Shown here in pieces: positions 9,150 to 21,660 of a stretch of 36,046 nt of DNA. Source of the stretch: Chara braunii (Eukaryota > Streptophyta > Charophyceae > Charales > Characeae); contig BFEA01000007.1 in NCBI GenBank assembly GCA_003427395.1, forward strand, positions 4,877,953-4,913,998, written 5' to 3'. The notes beneath the pieces are model-generated. The model did not search any database and was not told the DNA's origin. It worked only from the letters and a program-made list of their open reading frames with translations. Position 1 is the stretch's first letter, and each line of letters opens with the position of its first letter. The translations under genes were made by a program, and so were the position numbers.

Positions 9150-9620
9150 CCGCACTGTCCGGTGCACCGTATGGGGTCCGGTTCGGGACGTCCCCAACCT
9201 CCGTACAGGCCCGCACCCGTCCCGTATAGCACTGCACGGGGCCACCCGCTGTCTGGTTCGGTCATCTCTCGTTCGGAATCTTTTTTGTCCTTTTTTCCAT
9301 AAGCACTGCAAGGTGGATGCAGCTATCACCTTTCCTCTATCCCCACACCTGTTGTCGGGCTTTTCCGAACGTCCAAACATGTTCGGGTGTTTGGCTGAAT
9401 GTCTCCCGAATGTGTTCGGTCGAACATTTTTTTTTTAATGATAAAAAATATATATTCTGGTTTTTACTTTTAACTCAAGTTTGGTTACGAATTTGGACAT
9501 GCCTCCCAGGCAAACGTTGTTTGTATTATCATTCTACATAACATATATGTTTTTCAGATTTTTCAGTTTTTTTTTTCTATTAATTTTTTTTTTGTGTTCA
9601 CGCTGGAGGGTAATGACGTG
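9150..9620 (-). mobile_element. Fragment of the CAGGGTTGCC/GTTCGG MITE-like family
   Basis: A GC-rich part with CGTTCGG, CCGTACAGG and GGTCCGGTTCGGGAC words (9150-9420) is followed by a T-run and then the family core at about 9477-9550 (TTTGGTTACGAATTTGGAC … CAGGCAAACGTTG … CATAACATAT), then T-rich sequence. The core orientation matches the copy at 35693-35765, opposite to those at 31.9-34.3 kb. Recognisable termini are not seen, so this is a decayed or partial copy. Confidence 0.55.
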
Positions 9621-9684
9621 CGTTCGTGTTCGGTCACCGAATGCAAACACGATGCTACACAGTCAGAAACAGAAACAAATGCTT

Positions 9685-11400
9685 TTCCAAATCTCCATGA
9701 AGGAAAAAATGCGAGAAGCCCATGACAAGGAAGATGAGAGATCGAGGATGACGAGGAGTACTTGAGGAGAGATGGAGGAGGAGAGATAAGAGGAGGAAAA
9801 GGAGGAGAGATGGAGGAGTAGAGGTGGAGGAGGACGAGGAGGACAAGGAGGACATCACTAGGAGGAGGAGACACGATTGCAGTTTGAAGTTTCCATGAAG
9901 AAAAAGAAAACCAAAGTGACAAGGCCATGACAAGGAGGAGATGAGAGGGAGGAGAGATGGAGGAGATGGAGGAGAGAGATGGAGGGGAGCAGGCGGCGGG
10001 CGTATATGTGGACAGTAAGCTACGCCTGAATTCGTGCTCGATGTCAATAGTGAGCCCGAGACTTGAGAATCCACACGGCACTAGATTGCCTGAGAAGGTA
10101 CTCGCACAAGGACCTAAACCTTCAGGAGACAATTCAATTAAATTCGAGATTGTGGGAACTGGGGAAATGACTCCACGGTGGTACCATACCAAGGAGAATT
10201 CAGAGATCCCGGAGGAGCAACAAGACAACATTACAAGGGGGAGGAGATACCATCCAAGTTCGAAGTTTCCATGGGAAAAAAAAGCGATGAGGCCGTGACA
10301 AGGAGGGTGCGAACTGGAGGAGGAGAGTTGGAGGAGAAAGATGGACGAGGAGGAGGACGTCAAGGAGGAGATACCATCGGAGGAAAAGGACGTAACAAGG
10401 AGGAGATACCAGCGGAGTTTCAATCTTCAAAGTTTCATTAAAAAAGAAACACAGTGACGAGCCCGTGACAGGGAGGAGATGAGATAAAGGCGGAGAGATG
10501 GGGGAGGAGAGATGGACGAGGAAGAGGAGAAATGAGGAGGAGGGCGATGACGAAGACATGACAAGGAGGAGATACCATTGAAGTTCAAAAGTTTCCATGA
10601 CACAAAATAAAAACAAAGTGACGAGGCCGTGACAAGGAGGAGGAGAGATGGAGGAGGAGGAGGAGGAGGAGGTGAAGAGCATGAGAATGTGACAAGGAGG
10701 AGATGCCATCACGGTTTGGATGTCGGAGTTTGCATGAAAAAAAAAAACAAGACAGGGTGGAGGAGGAGAGATTGGGAGGAGGAGGGAAGATGGACGAGGA
10801 GTGATGGGGGAGGGGGACGAGGAGAGATGGAGGAGGAGGATGACGACGTAACAAGGAGATATCGTCGCAGCTCGAACTTCATACATAGAAAAGGTGACGA
10901 GACCTTTGACGGCATTGATTGAGGAGGACGAGGAGGAGGAGAGGTGCAGGATGAGGAGGAGAAACAGAGGACGAGGAGCAGGTTAAGAGGAGTAGAGATG
11001 GAGTATGCCAGGACTGGTGGAGAGAGACCATCACTGTTCCAAGTTTCCATATACATAAAAAGAGGTGGTGAGGAGGACATGAAAAGGACTGGTGGAGGTG
11101 ACGAGAAGGAGAGGAGGAGGTGACGAGGAGGGGTAGCAGGTGACGAGGAGATACTCTTGCAGATCGAAGTTTCCATGAGGAGGAGGACGTGACAAGGAGG
11201 ATGAGGAGGACTGGTGGAGTTGAGGATGAGATATGGAGGACGTGACGAGGAGCAGGAGATCACGAGGACATACCACCGATGTTCCGAGTTCCCATACAAA
11301 AAAAAGAACGATACCGCGACGAGGAGGAGAAGAGATGGAGGACGAGCACAAGGAGAGGAGGATGAGGAGAGGGAGGGGAGGTGGAGGACTCGAGTTCAAG
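9685..11400. repeat. Purine-rich satellite with AGTTTCCATG core
   Basis: Plus-strand GGA/GAG repeats are punctuated by a core with the order GGAGATACCAT, TTCGAAGTTTCCATG, an A-run, then GTGACGAGGCCGTGACAAGG. Cores lie near 9690, 9889, 10265, 10430, 10591, 10731, 10874, 11042, 11168 and 11288, so spacing runs from about 120 to 200 bp apart from one gap of 376. That gap contains a non-repetitive island of roughly 200 bp (about 10000-10200), an insertion or captured sequence. Open frames on both strands are compositional. Confidence 0.8.
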
Positions 11401-12115
11401 GGAGAGTAGGAAGGCTGCCAGTGGTGGAGACCCACCCTGTCTCAGAAGAGGACGATCGAAGTCGGTGCTGGTCATAGAGCTCCGAAGCTCGTCGACGGTG
11501 TCCGGAGGAGGGGGAGGTTGGCGCTGCTCACGAAGAAGCCGAAGGCAACGGATCACGGCGGCGCTGCTTCCTCGACCCGAGGACTACAGAGGGCCTGCAA
11601 CAACAACAAAATCAAAGAAACGGCCCCTGCTGAAGCCCTTCCTTTTTTTCCCACCCTATTGCACCACAGAAACGAATTCAAATTCGTTTCAAGCACGGCC
11701 CGCTAATTTTTTTTTTAGGCTGTGAACCGATTTTTGCTTGGGGGGGGGGCGATACAGACAAAAAGACATCTGCCTTTTTTTTTTTTTGGGGGGGGGGGGG
11801 GGGGAGCGCCGTGAACCTGTGGTGTGCGCCGCGCGGTAGGGTTGTGCGTGTGCGCCAACAGTCTGCGATTTGGCGCACAACGTGCGCTTGCATGTATGGT
11901 GTAGAGGGAAAGCAAGGTGGAATGGCCAATACACACGAAAGAAAGAAAAACAAGATGACGAAGTTTGCTGCCGAGCACCTATGCCGAAAACTAAGAAAGA
12001 AGTAGGAAAGAAACTGTGGAGTAGTGTGGCTAACTAAGCCATGACCTTACAATGTGATTCTTGTGCGTGGACACATGGAATGCTGGTGTTGGTCCGGTGA
12101 ATGTTGTTTATGCAG
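11401..12115. other. Region upstream of the Gln/His-rich gene
   Basis: No coding segment was recognised with confidence. A T-run followed by about 17 G lies at 11772-11804, with another G-run near 11740-11749. Short open frames on plus (11381-11725; 11811-12005) are not conserved-looking but could hide upstream exons or a 5' UTR. The end, TTGTTTATGCAG at 12104-12115, is a plausible 3' splice acceptor for the downstream exon. Confidence 0.4.
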
Positions 12116-12351
12116 CAAGCTTGCAAAATTATCCTCGGCGGGAAAACGTTGGGAGCAGCATGTCCACTGTCTCCTCCCAGGATGCACAGATATTGCAGAC
12201 ATTAGCAGGACCTGGGGACCATGGTAGCAGCTTGGCAGGAGGTGCAGGTAGTGTGTTGGGAGGAGGAGGGCCATCAAGGAGCAGCAGTCAGCAACAGCAG
12301 CAGCAACAGCATCAGCATCAGCATCAGCATCAGCATCAGCAGCAACATCAG

Positions 12352-12418
<67 letters not shown>

Positions 12419-13470
12419 AACAACAGCTCGCTAATGGTCAGATAAGTAACCAGCTGGCTGGGCAAATCAGCAGCCAGCTGAGCACTAGCGCTCGTGGTGC
12501 TGGCATCACCCTGAACAGCACTACTGGGAGTGTGATCAACGGTGGCGGTCCCCTCAGCAGTGCCGGAAACGGAACGTTGAATCCTGTTGTGCAGTCATTG
12601 GCAACCTCGTCAATGAATTCGTCAGTCAACTCCCTTCAGCAGGGTGTAGGAGCATTGCCCAATTCATTGCAGGCGATGCCGGGAGGTGGGCTCTCGGCTT
12701 CGATGGTTAATGCGCTAACAGCTGCCCTAACAACTCCTGCGAGGACGTCATCGAACAGTCCGCTTTCTACTGTCTCTGCGGCCTTGGGTGTAGGATCAAT
12801 GGCCAATCCTTTGCATGCACATCAGTCAGCAGCTATGGGTTCGATTGTCCTGAGCCCACAAGGAACACAGCCGGCTGTGGCTGGGTATCACGGGCAGCAT
12901 CAGTCCCAACAGGCGTTGAACACCCAGACAGCTATTCATCATCATGTTCAGGGTGCTCAGCAAGTCCGGTCCTCGCAGCATCAGCAACAGCAGCAGCAAC
13001 AGCAGCAGCAACAACAGCACCAGCACCAGCACCAGCACCAGCAGCAGCAGCAGCAACACCAGCAGCTAAGTCTCCATCAACACCAACAGCAGCAGAGTGC
13101 AGTGCACCTTATTCAGCAGATGGTTGCGCAGCAGCTGGCTAACAACTCACTGCAGGCTGGCAGTGTGGGAGTCGCAGGATCAATGGGGCTTGGCGGAGTG
13201 AGTGCTCTGGACGCAAACCTAGGAAACTTTGGAAGCCTGAGTGCAATTTCTAATGGAGGCGGTGCGGGGAGCTTGGCGAGTCTGGGGGGATTGGGAGCTG
13301 TAGCTGCAGTGCAGCAGGGTCTGCAACTACAGGACCAGGTGCAACAAGCACATCACGATCCAGGAGCATCTGCTGCAGCCGGTCTCCTTCGCACGCTTGG
13401 TGCAGGATCGAACTCCAACTCCTTTGGTAACCTCGGGGCCAACTTGCCGTTCTCGTGGAAATCTCTGTAG
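12116..13470 (+). CDS. Gln/His-rich low-complexity protein, probable 3'-terminal exon
   Basis: The frame is open from at least 12061 to the TAG at 13468-13470. I start the exon at 12116 because of a pyrimidine-leaning acceptor ending in CAG; the first in-frame ATG (12160, A at -3) is the alternative start, giving a 436-residue protein. The chain has a Gln/His tract (about 12286-12426), then a Ser/Gly/Ala/Asn-rich stretch with no Cys and few charges, a second Gln/His tract (about 12976-13095), and a C-terminal part ending LPFSWKSL. No folded domain, signal peptide or membrane segment is visible. Such composition is typical of plant transcriptional co-regulators or RNA-binding scaffolds, but the family is not recognised. 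Codon use is mixed (CAG and CAA interleaved), as expected for a selected tract and unlike the pure microsatellites around it. Confidence 0.7.
12286..12426 (+). repeat. CAG/CAA/CAT repeat encoding Gln/His tract 1
   Basis: About 47 residues, nearly all Gln, with five His-Gln pairs encoded as CATCAG in tandem near the start and a further CAT. The remaining codons are CAG and CAA mixed. The tract is in frame with the surrounding coding sequence. Confidence 0.9.
12976..13095 (+). repeat. CAG/CAA/CAC repeat encoding Gln/His tract 2
   Basis: A second tract of about 40 residues with four His-Gln pairs, here encoded as CACCAG in tandem, unlike the CATCAG of tract 1. CAG and CAA alternate around it. 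It is interrupted by Leu-Ser-Leu before a final short Gln run. Confidence 0.9.
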
Positions 13471-16626
<3,156 letters not shown>

Positions 16627-17211
16627 NNNNNNNNNNNNNNNNNNNNNNNNNNNNNNNNNNNNNNNNNNNNNNNNNNNNNNNNNNNNNNNNNNNNNNNNNN
16701 NNNNNNNNNNNNNNNNNNNNNNNNNNNNNNNNNNNNNNNNNNNNNNNNNNNNNNNNNNNNNNNNNNNNNNNNNNNNNNNNNNNNNNNNNNNNNNNNNNNN
16801 NNNNNNNNNNNNNNNNNNNNNNNNNNNNNNNNNNNNNNNNNNNNNNNNNNNNNNNNNNNNNNNNNNNNNNNNNNNNNNNNNNNNNNNNNNNNNNNNNNNN
16901 NNNNNNNNNNNNNNNNNNNNNNNNNNNNNNNNNNNNNNNNNNNNNNNNNNNNNNNNNNNNNNNNNNNNNNNNNNNNNNNNNNNNNNNNNNNNNNNNNNNN
17001 NNNNNNNNNNNNNNNNNNNNNNNNNNNNNNNNNNNNNNNNNNNNNNNNNNNNNNNNNNNNNNNNNNNNNNNNNNNNNNNNNNNNNNNNNNNNNNNNNNNN
17101 NNNNNNNNNNNNNNNNNNNNNNNNNNNNNNNNNNNNNNNNNNNNNNNNNNNNNNNNNNNNNNNNNNNNNNNNNNNNNNNNNNNNNNNNNNNNNNNNNNNN
17201 NNNNNNNNNNN
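16627..17211. other. Assembly gap of 585 N, flanked by G/A repeats
   Basis: The run of N is bordered by a G/A-rich stretch on the left and (GA)n on the right (17212-17234). Collapse or failure at a GA microsatellite is the likely cause. The open frames crossing the N run are meaningless. Confidence 0.97.
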
Positions 17212-17252
17212 GAGAGAGAGAGAGAGAGAGAGAGGTGCAAATGACACCGAAG

Positions 17253-17338
17253 GCTGGAGCTTGTCATGGGAGAGGTGGGAGCTGGAGCTTGTTATGTGAG
17301 AGGTGGGAGCTGGAGCTTGTTATGGGAGAGGTGGGAGC
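17253..17338. repeat. 28-bp minisatellite, three copies
   Basis: Copies start at 17253, 17281 and 17309 (GCTGGAGCTTGT then ATGGGAGAGGTGGGA). They differ at only two positions. The array follows the GA tract to the right of the gap. Confidence 0.9.
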
Positions 17339-17449
17339 ATAGTTCAACGAGGAGGCTACGATAAGCGCAAGGATTGAGGTGACTGGCTGATTCTCTTCTG
17401 CTTGTTTCATCTGGTTTGTTTTATGGTACTTCATTCACATTACGCACAC

Positions 17450-17452
<3 letters not shown>

Positions 17453-17503
<51 letters not shown>
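17453..17503. repeat. (GA)n microsatellite
   Basis: About 25 perfect GA units. It is the third GA tract in this part of the contig, after 16052-16108 and 17212-17234. Confidence 0.95.
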
Positions 17504-17504
<1 letters not shown>

Positions 17505-17644
17505 ACCAGATGCCTATGGAATGGCAAATTTTCCGTTGTGGGGTCATCCTTGCTTTTCGTGAGAAGCTAGAAAATGTGAGCAAGTTTTTTGCAAGCAATG
17601 ATTTTTGTAGTCTATTTGTACTGGTGCCAATTGATTGATGTAGT

Positions 17645-17684
17645 TGGGGGGAGGGGGAGGGAGGGAGGGAGGGAGGGAGGGAGG
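17645..17684. repeat. (GGGA)n microsatellite
   Basis: Ten or so G-runs of three to five bases separated by single A. The plus strand satisfies the G-quadruplex pattern (four or more G-tracts with short loops). Confidence 0.9.
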
Positions 17685-19145
17685 TGACCTTTTCCTACCA
17701 TAGTTTGTTTTCTTTTTCCCCTTGCAATTCACGAACAATAAGGCTCACAGCCTTTGTTTCAATTTGTATCCTCTATTGTCATGTTTTACAGCAGACTTCG
17801 CTATTCTACTCCTTTTTCCGAGTCTGTGTTCATTTGTTGTAGCATGCTCTGTGTCTGTGCACACATGTGCAATCGGCAAGTGTGTTTCTGCGGCACTATG
17901 CAAATGGTTCATGAGCTCCCGGGAGCATTCGGATGACCGCCCTGACGGCTCTGCCCAGTGCGAGCCACAATTCCGCGTACGAGTGTATAGCTCGCAGAGC
18001 CTTTGAATGACAGTCATGATGCCCATGCCTGGCATTACAAAAGAATGGGGTTTGAGAGTTGAACGGGCAGTATCTATGGGGAAAGAGGACTGGCAAAGTC
18101 CTCCATGCGGTGAACTGTCCACTCGTGGTTGGCCTAAGCACTTGAAGTCAGCTGGTGTGGAAGACTGTTTCACTAGCCTTATGCCGACTCATGGAAAGGG
18201 TGGATCGCAATGGTGTTGACTGTAATCCTTTGCTTACCGTCCCAGCAGCAGAGAATCTGCACAATATTTGAGCTGTATGTGAACGTCTCACAGTGACCCG
18301 TTTATGTCAGAGATGGACACACTATGATGCATGCGGGGAGGAGTGGGTGTGCTTTTCTATTTATCAGGGGCGCACTGCTGTTCTCATCAGGGGTAGGAAC
18401 GAACAATCTTCTCGGATTTTGCATGATATTACGGAATTTGGCCGGGGCGGTTTGCCAGAAGGCATTATAAAAAAAATGCAATTCTGTACGGACTGTCGAG
18501 GTTCAGCCTCCCGATGAATCGACGAAAGTGGCGAAACTCTCTTTCAGTCATCGTGATTTCTTTTTATGGAGTTGTGTTTATCGAGCATGATGTCGCACTC
18601 ATGCAGACAGAATCACATATACAATGTATACTCCCATATACATGCTACATATGCATAGTACATACCTCCTGAAGAGTCCTAATTAAGACGGCTACAGGGT
18701 ATCCAATCCACCAGCAGGCTTGCGACCTCCCTCTTGACTCTGCGGTTGTGCATTTCTTGTGAGGAGCCTACCTTCGTCACCTGAATAAAACGTATGGTCA
18801 TTGTAGTGGCATGTGGACTGAAATCTGGCTCAAATTCCGCTATAATGGCTGTAATTTTATTCGGGCAAAGAAGGTAGCAATTCCCAGTATTCTGCAACCC
18901 AGTATTCTCCGGGATCTCTGTCAAGAGCCCTTCCATGCAGTGCTCGCATACAATTCCCAAGGTCGCACGCATCTAGCCCGGGCTCTATTCTCATTCCCAA
19001 TTCATTAGGCCGGTGGCGGTGGGGGCAGCACCGCACTTCTTTACTGGGGAAGGTAGAGGGTCATGTTTATGCATCTTGGTGTATGCGATCCGGAGTGTGC
19101 TGCTCTTGCTTTGCTCCTGTTGTTCCTTATTATAATCTTGGTATT
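17685..19145. other. Non-coding DNA, no gene recognised
   Basis: Mixed sequence without repeats or recognised domains. The best candidate frame is a minus-strand one at 18679-18972 (97 residues, balanced composition, no motif I recognise); it could be an exon but nothing else supports it. An AT-rich patch with ATAC/ATGT words lies near 18610-18665. Confidence 0.35.
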
Positions 19146-19330
19146 CGCGCCGTGAAGTATATTTGCCCTGCATCTACTACGTTTGTGCACATTGGCTTGG
19201 CAACACCATGGATTGGTGCTGCATGGCTCTCGTGGAACGATGCATGACATTGCATGGCTCTTCGCGGCGTAAAGTATCTTTGCCCTGCATACACTACGTT
19301 CGTGCACATGGGCCTGGCAACACCCTGGAG
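19146..19330. repeat. Imperfect tandem duplication, period 117
   Basis: CGCGCCGTGAAGTATATT at 19146 recurs as CGCGGCGTAAAGTATCTT at 19263, followed in both by TTGCCCTGCAT, ACTACGTT, GTGCACAT and CTGGCAACACC-type words. The copies have diverged by perhaps 10-15%. Confidence 0.8.
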
Positions 19331-19748
19331 TGATCTCGCTTTAATAACCTTGCTGTGAAGTTTGTGTGAACCATCCCTTTTACTCTCACTCATCCCCATT
19401 CAATCACCTCCAGCCTTTGATATGTATTGGATATGTGTCCGTGGTCTTGACTCCTGAGAAATCTCTGACTCTTTTTCTGCTTTTCCAAAGTTGGCACTGA
19501 CGCCTGATATGCCTAAAGTCAGCCACCTCTCCTTGGGGGCACTTCAGGCCTCTTTGGACCCTTGACCCGGTAGCTGTCGACTCTTCTGCGGCCTTTCTAG
19601 AGCTGGAGATTTGACACCCGAATCTTTGACGTGGACCGAAAGCTTCAACCCCAGACCGTGTGTGTGCAGATTTTGAGCTGGGATTCAATCTTGCTGTCCC
19701 AATTTCAAACTCCATGATATCAATCGAACATCATCAGCAAGGGGTCTA
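19331..19748. other. Non-coding DNA between tandem repeat and MITE
   Basis: Nothing recognised. A minus-strand frame of 103 residues (19404-19715) has no motif. The sequence is unlike the AT-rich DNA around the MITEs further right. Confidence 0.35.
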
Positions 19749-19756
19749 CTCGAAAC

Positions 19757-20046
19757 TTATGTTACCAGAGTGGCCCGGGACCTACTTGCCCGGCCAGCCA
19801 AAAATGAATTAAAAATAAAAATAAAAAATATTTGTTTACTTTTATTTTTTCTTTTTTGTTTCACAAAGAATTTCGGTCCGACCCTCTGACGCAAAAGTTG
19901 TCCAGTTAATTTTTCTGCACAACTTAATTTGTTTTCGCCTTTTCTTTTTTTTTTTTTTTTTTCTTGACAGGGACTTCCCCTGGTCCTTGCCCAGCCGGGC
20001 GGCACGGTCAAACAAGGTGATCTGGGCGACCCGGTTTATAACACAG
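19757..20046 (-). mobile_element. hAT-like MITE with 8-bp target duplication
   Basis: This 290-bp non-coding element is bounded by CTCGAAAC (19749-19756) and CTTGAAAC (20047-20054), a 7/8 match fitting the hAT target pattern nTnnnnAn. The termini are diverged (TTATGTTACCAG on the left, CTGTGTTATAAACC read inward on the right). Inside are CTTGCCCGG, the shared core (TTTCACAAAGAATTTCGG … CGCAAAAGTTGTCCAG), a long T-run and the hairpin GGGACTTCCCCTGGTCC. The same organisation occurs in the copies at 29197 and 31057. Confidence 0.75.
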
Positions 20047-20054
20047 CTTGAAAC

Positions 20055-20337
20055 TGAGAAGGTAGCCTATGCTTGTTGGCTTGCGCAGTCATCTGTATGT
20101 GAGCCTGTTTTAGAGTCTCTTTAGCCTTTCGGCTACCTTTTTTTTTTTGACCGGTGGTCGATTTTTGCGTGTCATCCTTGCGCAGGGGCCATTCCAATCT
20201 TTTCTCTGTATCGTTCCAATTTTAATGGATGTCCCGAAGGACGCCTTTTGGATATGATCATCTTCTTCGCACAAAAGTGCAAATTCTATGGTTCCTGCCA
20301 AGGAAGTATTTTTTGAAGTGGAACCCTAGCCAAGGAT
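20055..20337. other. Non-coding spacer right of the MITE
   Basis: Mixed sequence with a T-run at about 20138-20148. No gene or known repeat was recognised in it. Confidence 0.35.
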
Positions 20338-20405
20338 TTCTTTTATTTTATGTTATGTTATGTTATTTTATTTTATTTTATTTTATTATTTTATTTTATT
20401 TTATT
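20338..20405. repeat. (TTTTA)n/(TGTTA)n pentanucleotide array
   Basis: About thirteen units of TTTTA with a short run of TGTTA variants near 20350-20365. The unit is clean enough to be a recent expansion. Confidence 0.9.
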
Positions 20406-20900
20406 CTCACAAAACATAGGCCCCTTCTATTCTGGGTGGCATCAGTCCGGTTGCTCAGCACCGGTAAACGAGGGGAAGAAAGAGGGGGACAGCCCATTCC
20501 ATACCCCAGCCGCCCTCGCGACACCTCGGGGGGAGCTGGAAGGGGCGCCATCGTGGTGGCCATTCGCATATAGTCAAGGATTCTATAGTTCTCTTAAGCG
20601 GCCATCTCTCGTGCAGTGCAGTAGGCGTCCACCCTGTCATAGTTTGGACTGAGTTATCTAGAAAAACAGATTTATCATTTACGTATTGTAGGCAGCTGCT
20701 ATCGTTAGGTAGGTTCTCATCCCAATCTATCTGATCATGTGTTACACACTTTTTTTTTTTTTTTTTTTAACACACAATTGTATGCTGAGTTTGGCCATTG
20801 GTTTCAGGATGTCGTGCCATTATAGGGAAGTGGAGTCCCGTAGAGACTTCCATCAGTTTCCGCCAAATTTGTCCTGTGAATCAGACACGTCTATATATCG
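20406..20900. other. Non-coding DNA
   Basis: Mixed sequence; a T-run at about 20749-20768. Nothing was recognised in any frame. Confidence 0.35.
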
Positions 20901-20990
20901 GACAGTCAATCCATCTGAAATAGTGTACTCAGACAGTCAATCCATCTGAAATAGTGTTCTCAGACAGTCTCAATCCATCTGAAAATTCTG
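20901..20990. repeat. 30-bp tandem repeat, three copies
   Basis: Copies begin at 20901, 20931 and about 20961 with GACAGTCAATCCATCTG, then AAATAGTGT and CTCA. A single further AAATAGTGTTCTCAGA copy is found at 21542-21557, linking this array to the repeat at 21559. Confidence 0.85.
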
Positions 20991-21123
20991 AATGACTAGA
21001 TTGGATTTGTGCTTCAGCAGGTAGTGGAAACCATTATGCTTTTGTTATGTTAATCGGGTTAACCATATTTGTTAGCATTGCACACATATTAGAGAATCAA
21101 TGTACTAGAAGTTGACACCCATG

Positions 21124-21660
21124 GCTTCACAGTCTCCATTACCGCTTTTGGTGACGACTCCCCAGGGCTTTCCGTAATAGGAAGTGGTCTTGACTCTTGA
21201 CTCTTGAACCACCAGCTCTCACAAGCCTAAGTTGATGAAGCTACCTTCCAAGCCTAGTGAGCCTGCAACTGGGCCTTTTTAAAGTGGCCTGCCGCTTTTG
21301 CTGCCGGTCCAGGCCTGAAGCGGAACAGTCGTATTCTGGGTATGCGGGCAAGGCCACAACTTCGGCTTGCGTAAACTGGTGGTTTAAACCGCAATTACAC
21401 CGCCGAGGCAAACTTCGGAGTTAAAACCGAGGGCACACCCAAACGGGGACCGGACGACCTGAAGTCAACAAAATTTGGGGCACCTTTCGGGTTATATTGG
21501 GTCCTCCTGTGATCCTTGTGTACTTTATAGTGTCCCGAATGAAATAGTGTTCTCAGAGGCTTCACCGTCTCCATTACCACTTTTGGTGACGACTCCCCAG
21601 GGCTTTCTGTAATAGGAAGTGGTCTTGTGTACTTTATAGTGTCCCAAATGTCAGCGGCCT
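21124..21660. repeat. Mosaic of direct duplications, 435 bp apart
   Basis: A 68-bp segment at 21124-21192 (GCTTCACAGTCTCCATTACC … AGGAAGTGGTCTTG) recurs at 21559-21626. Another segment (TTGTGTACTTTATAGTGT, then CCC and AATG) occurs at 21516 and again at 21625, immediately after the second 68-bp copy. The blocks are shuffled relative to each other, so this is not a simple tandem duplication. Confidence 0.8.

Noticed and set aside
6411-11400. CRISPR-like array of spaced cores
   Set aside because: Cores are imperfect, spacers are microsatellite of very variable length, and the context is eukaryotic.
9563-11556. Minus-strand Ser/Pro/Leu frames of 130-286 residues
   Set aside because: Products of the G/A satellite; they share the repeat unit and not a protein family.
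18679-18972. 97-residue minus-strand frame
   Set aside because: Composition is protein-like but there is no recognised motif, splice context or homologous neighbour; left as a possible exon only.
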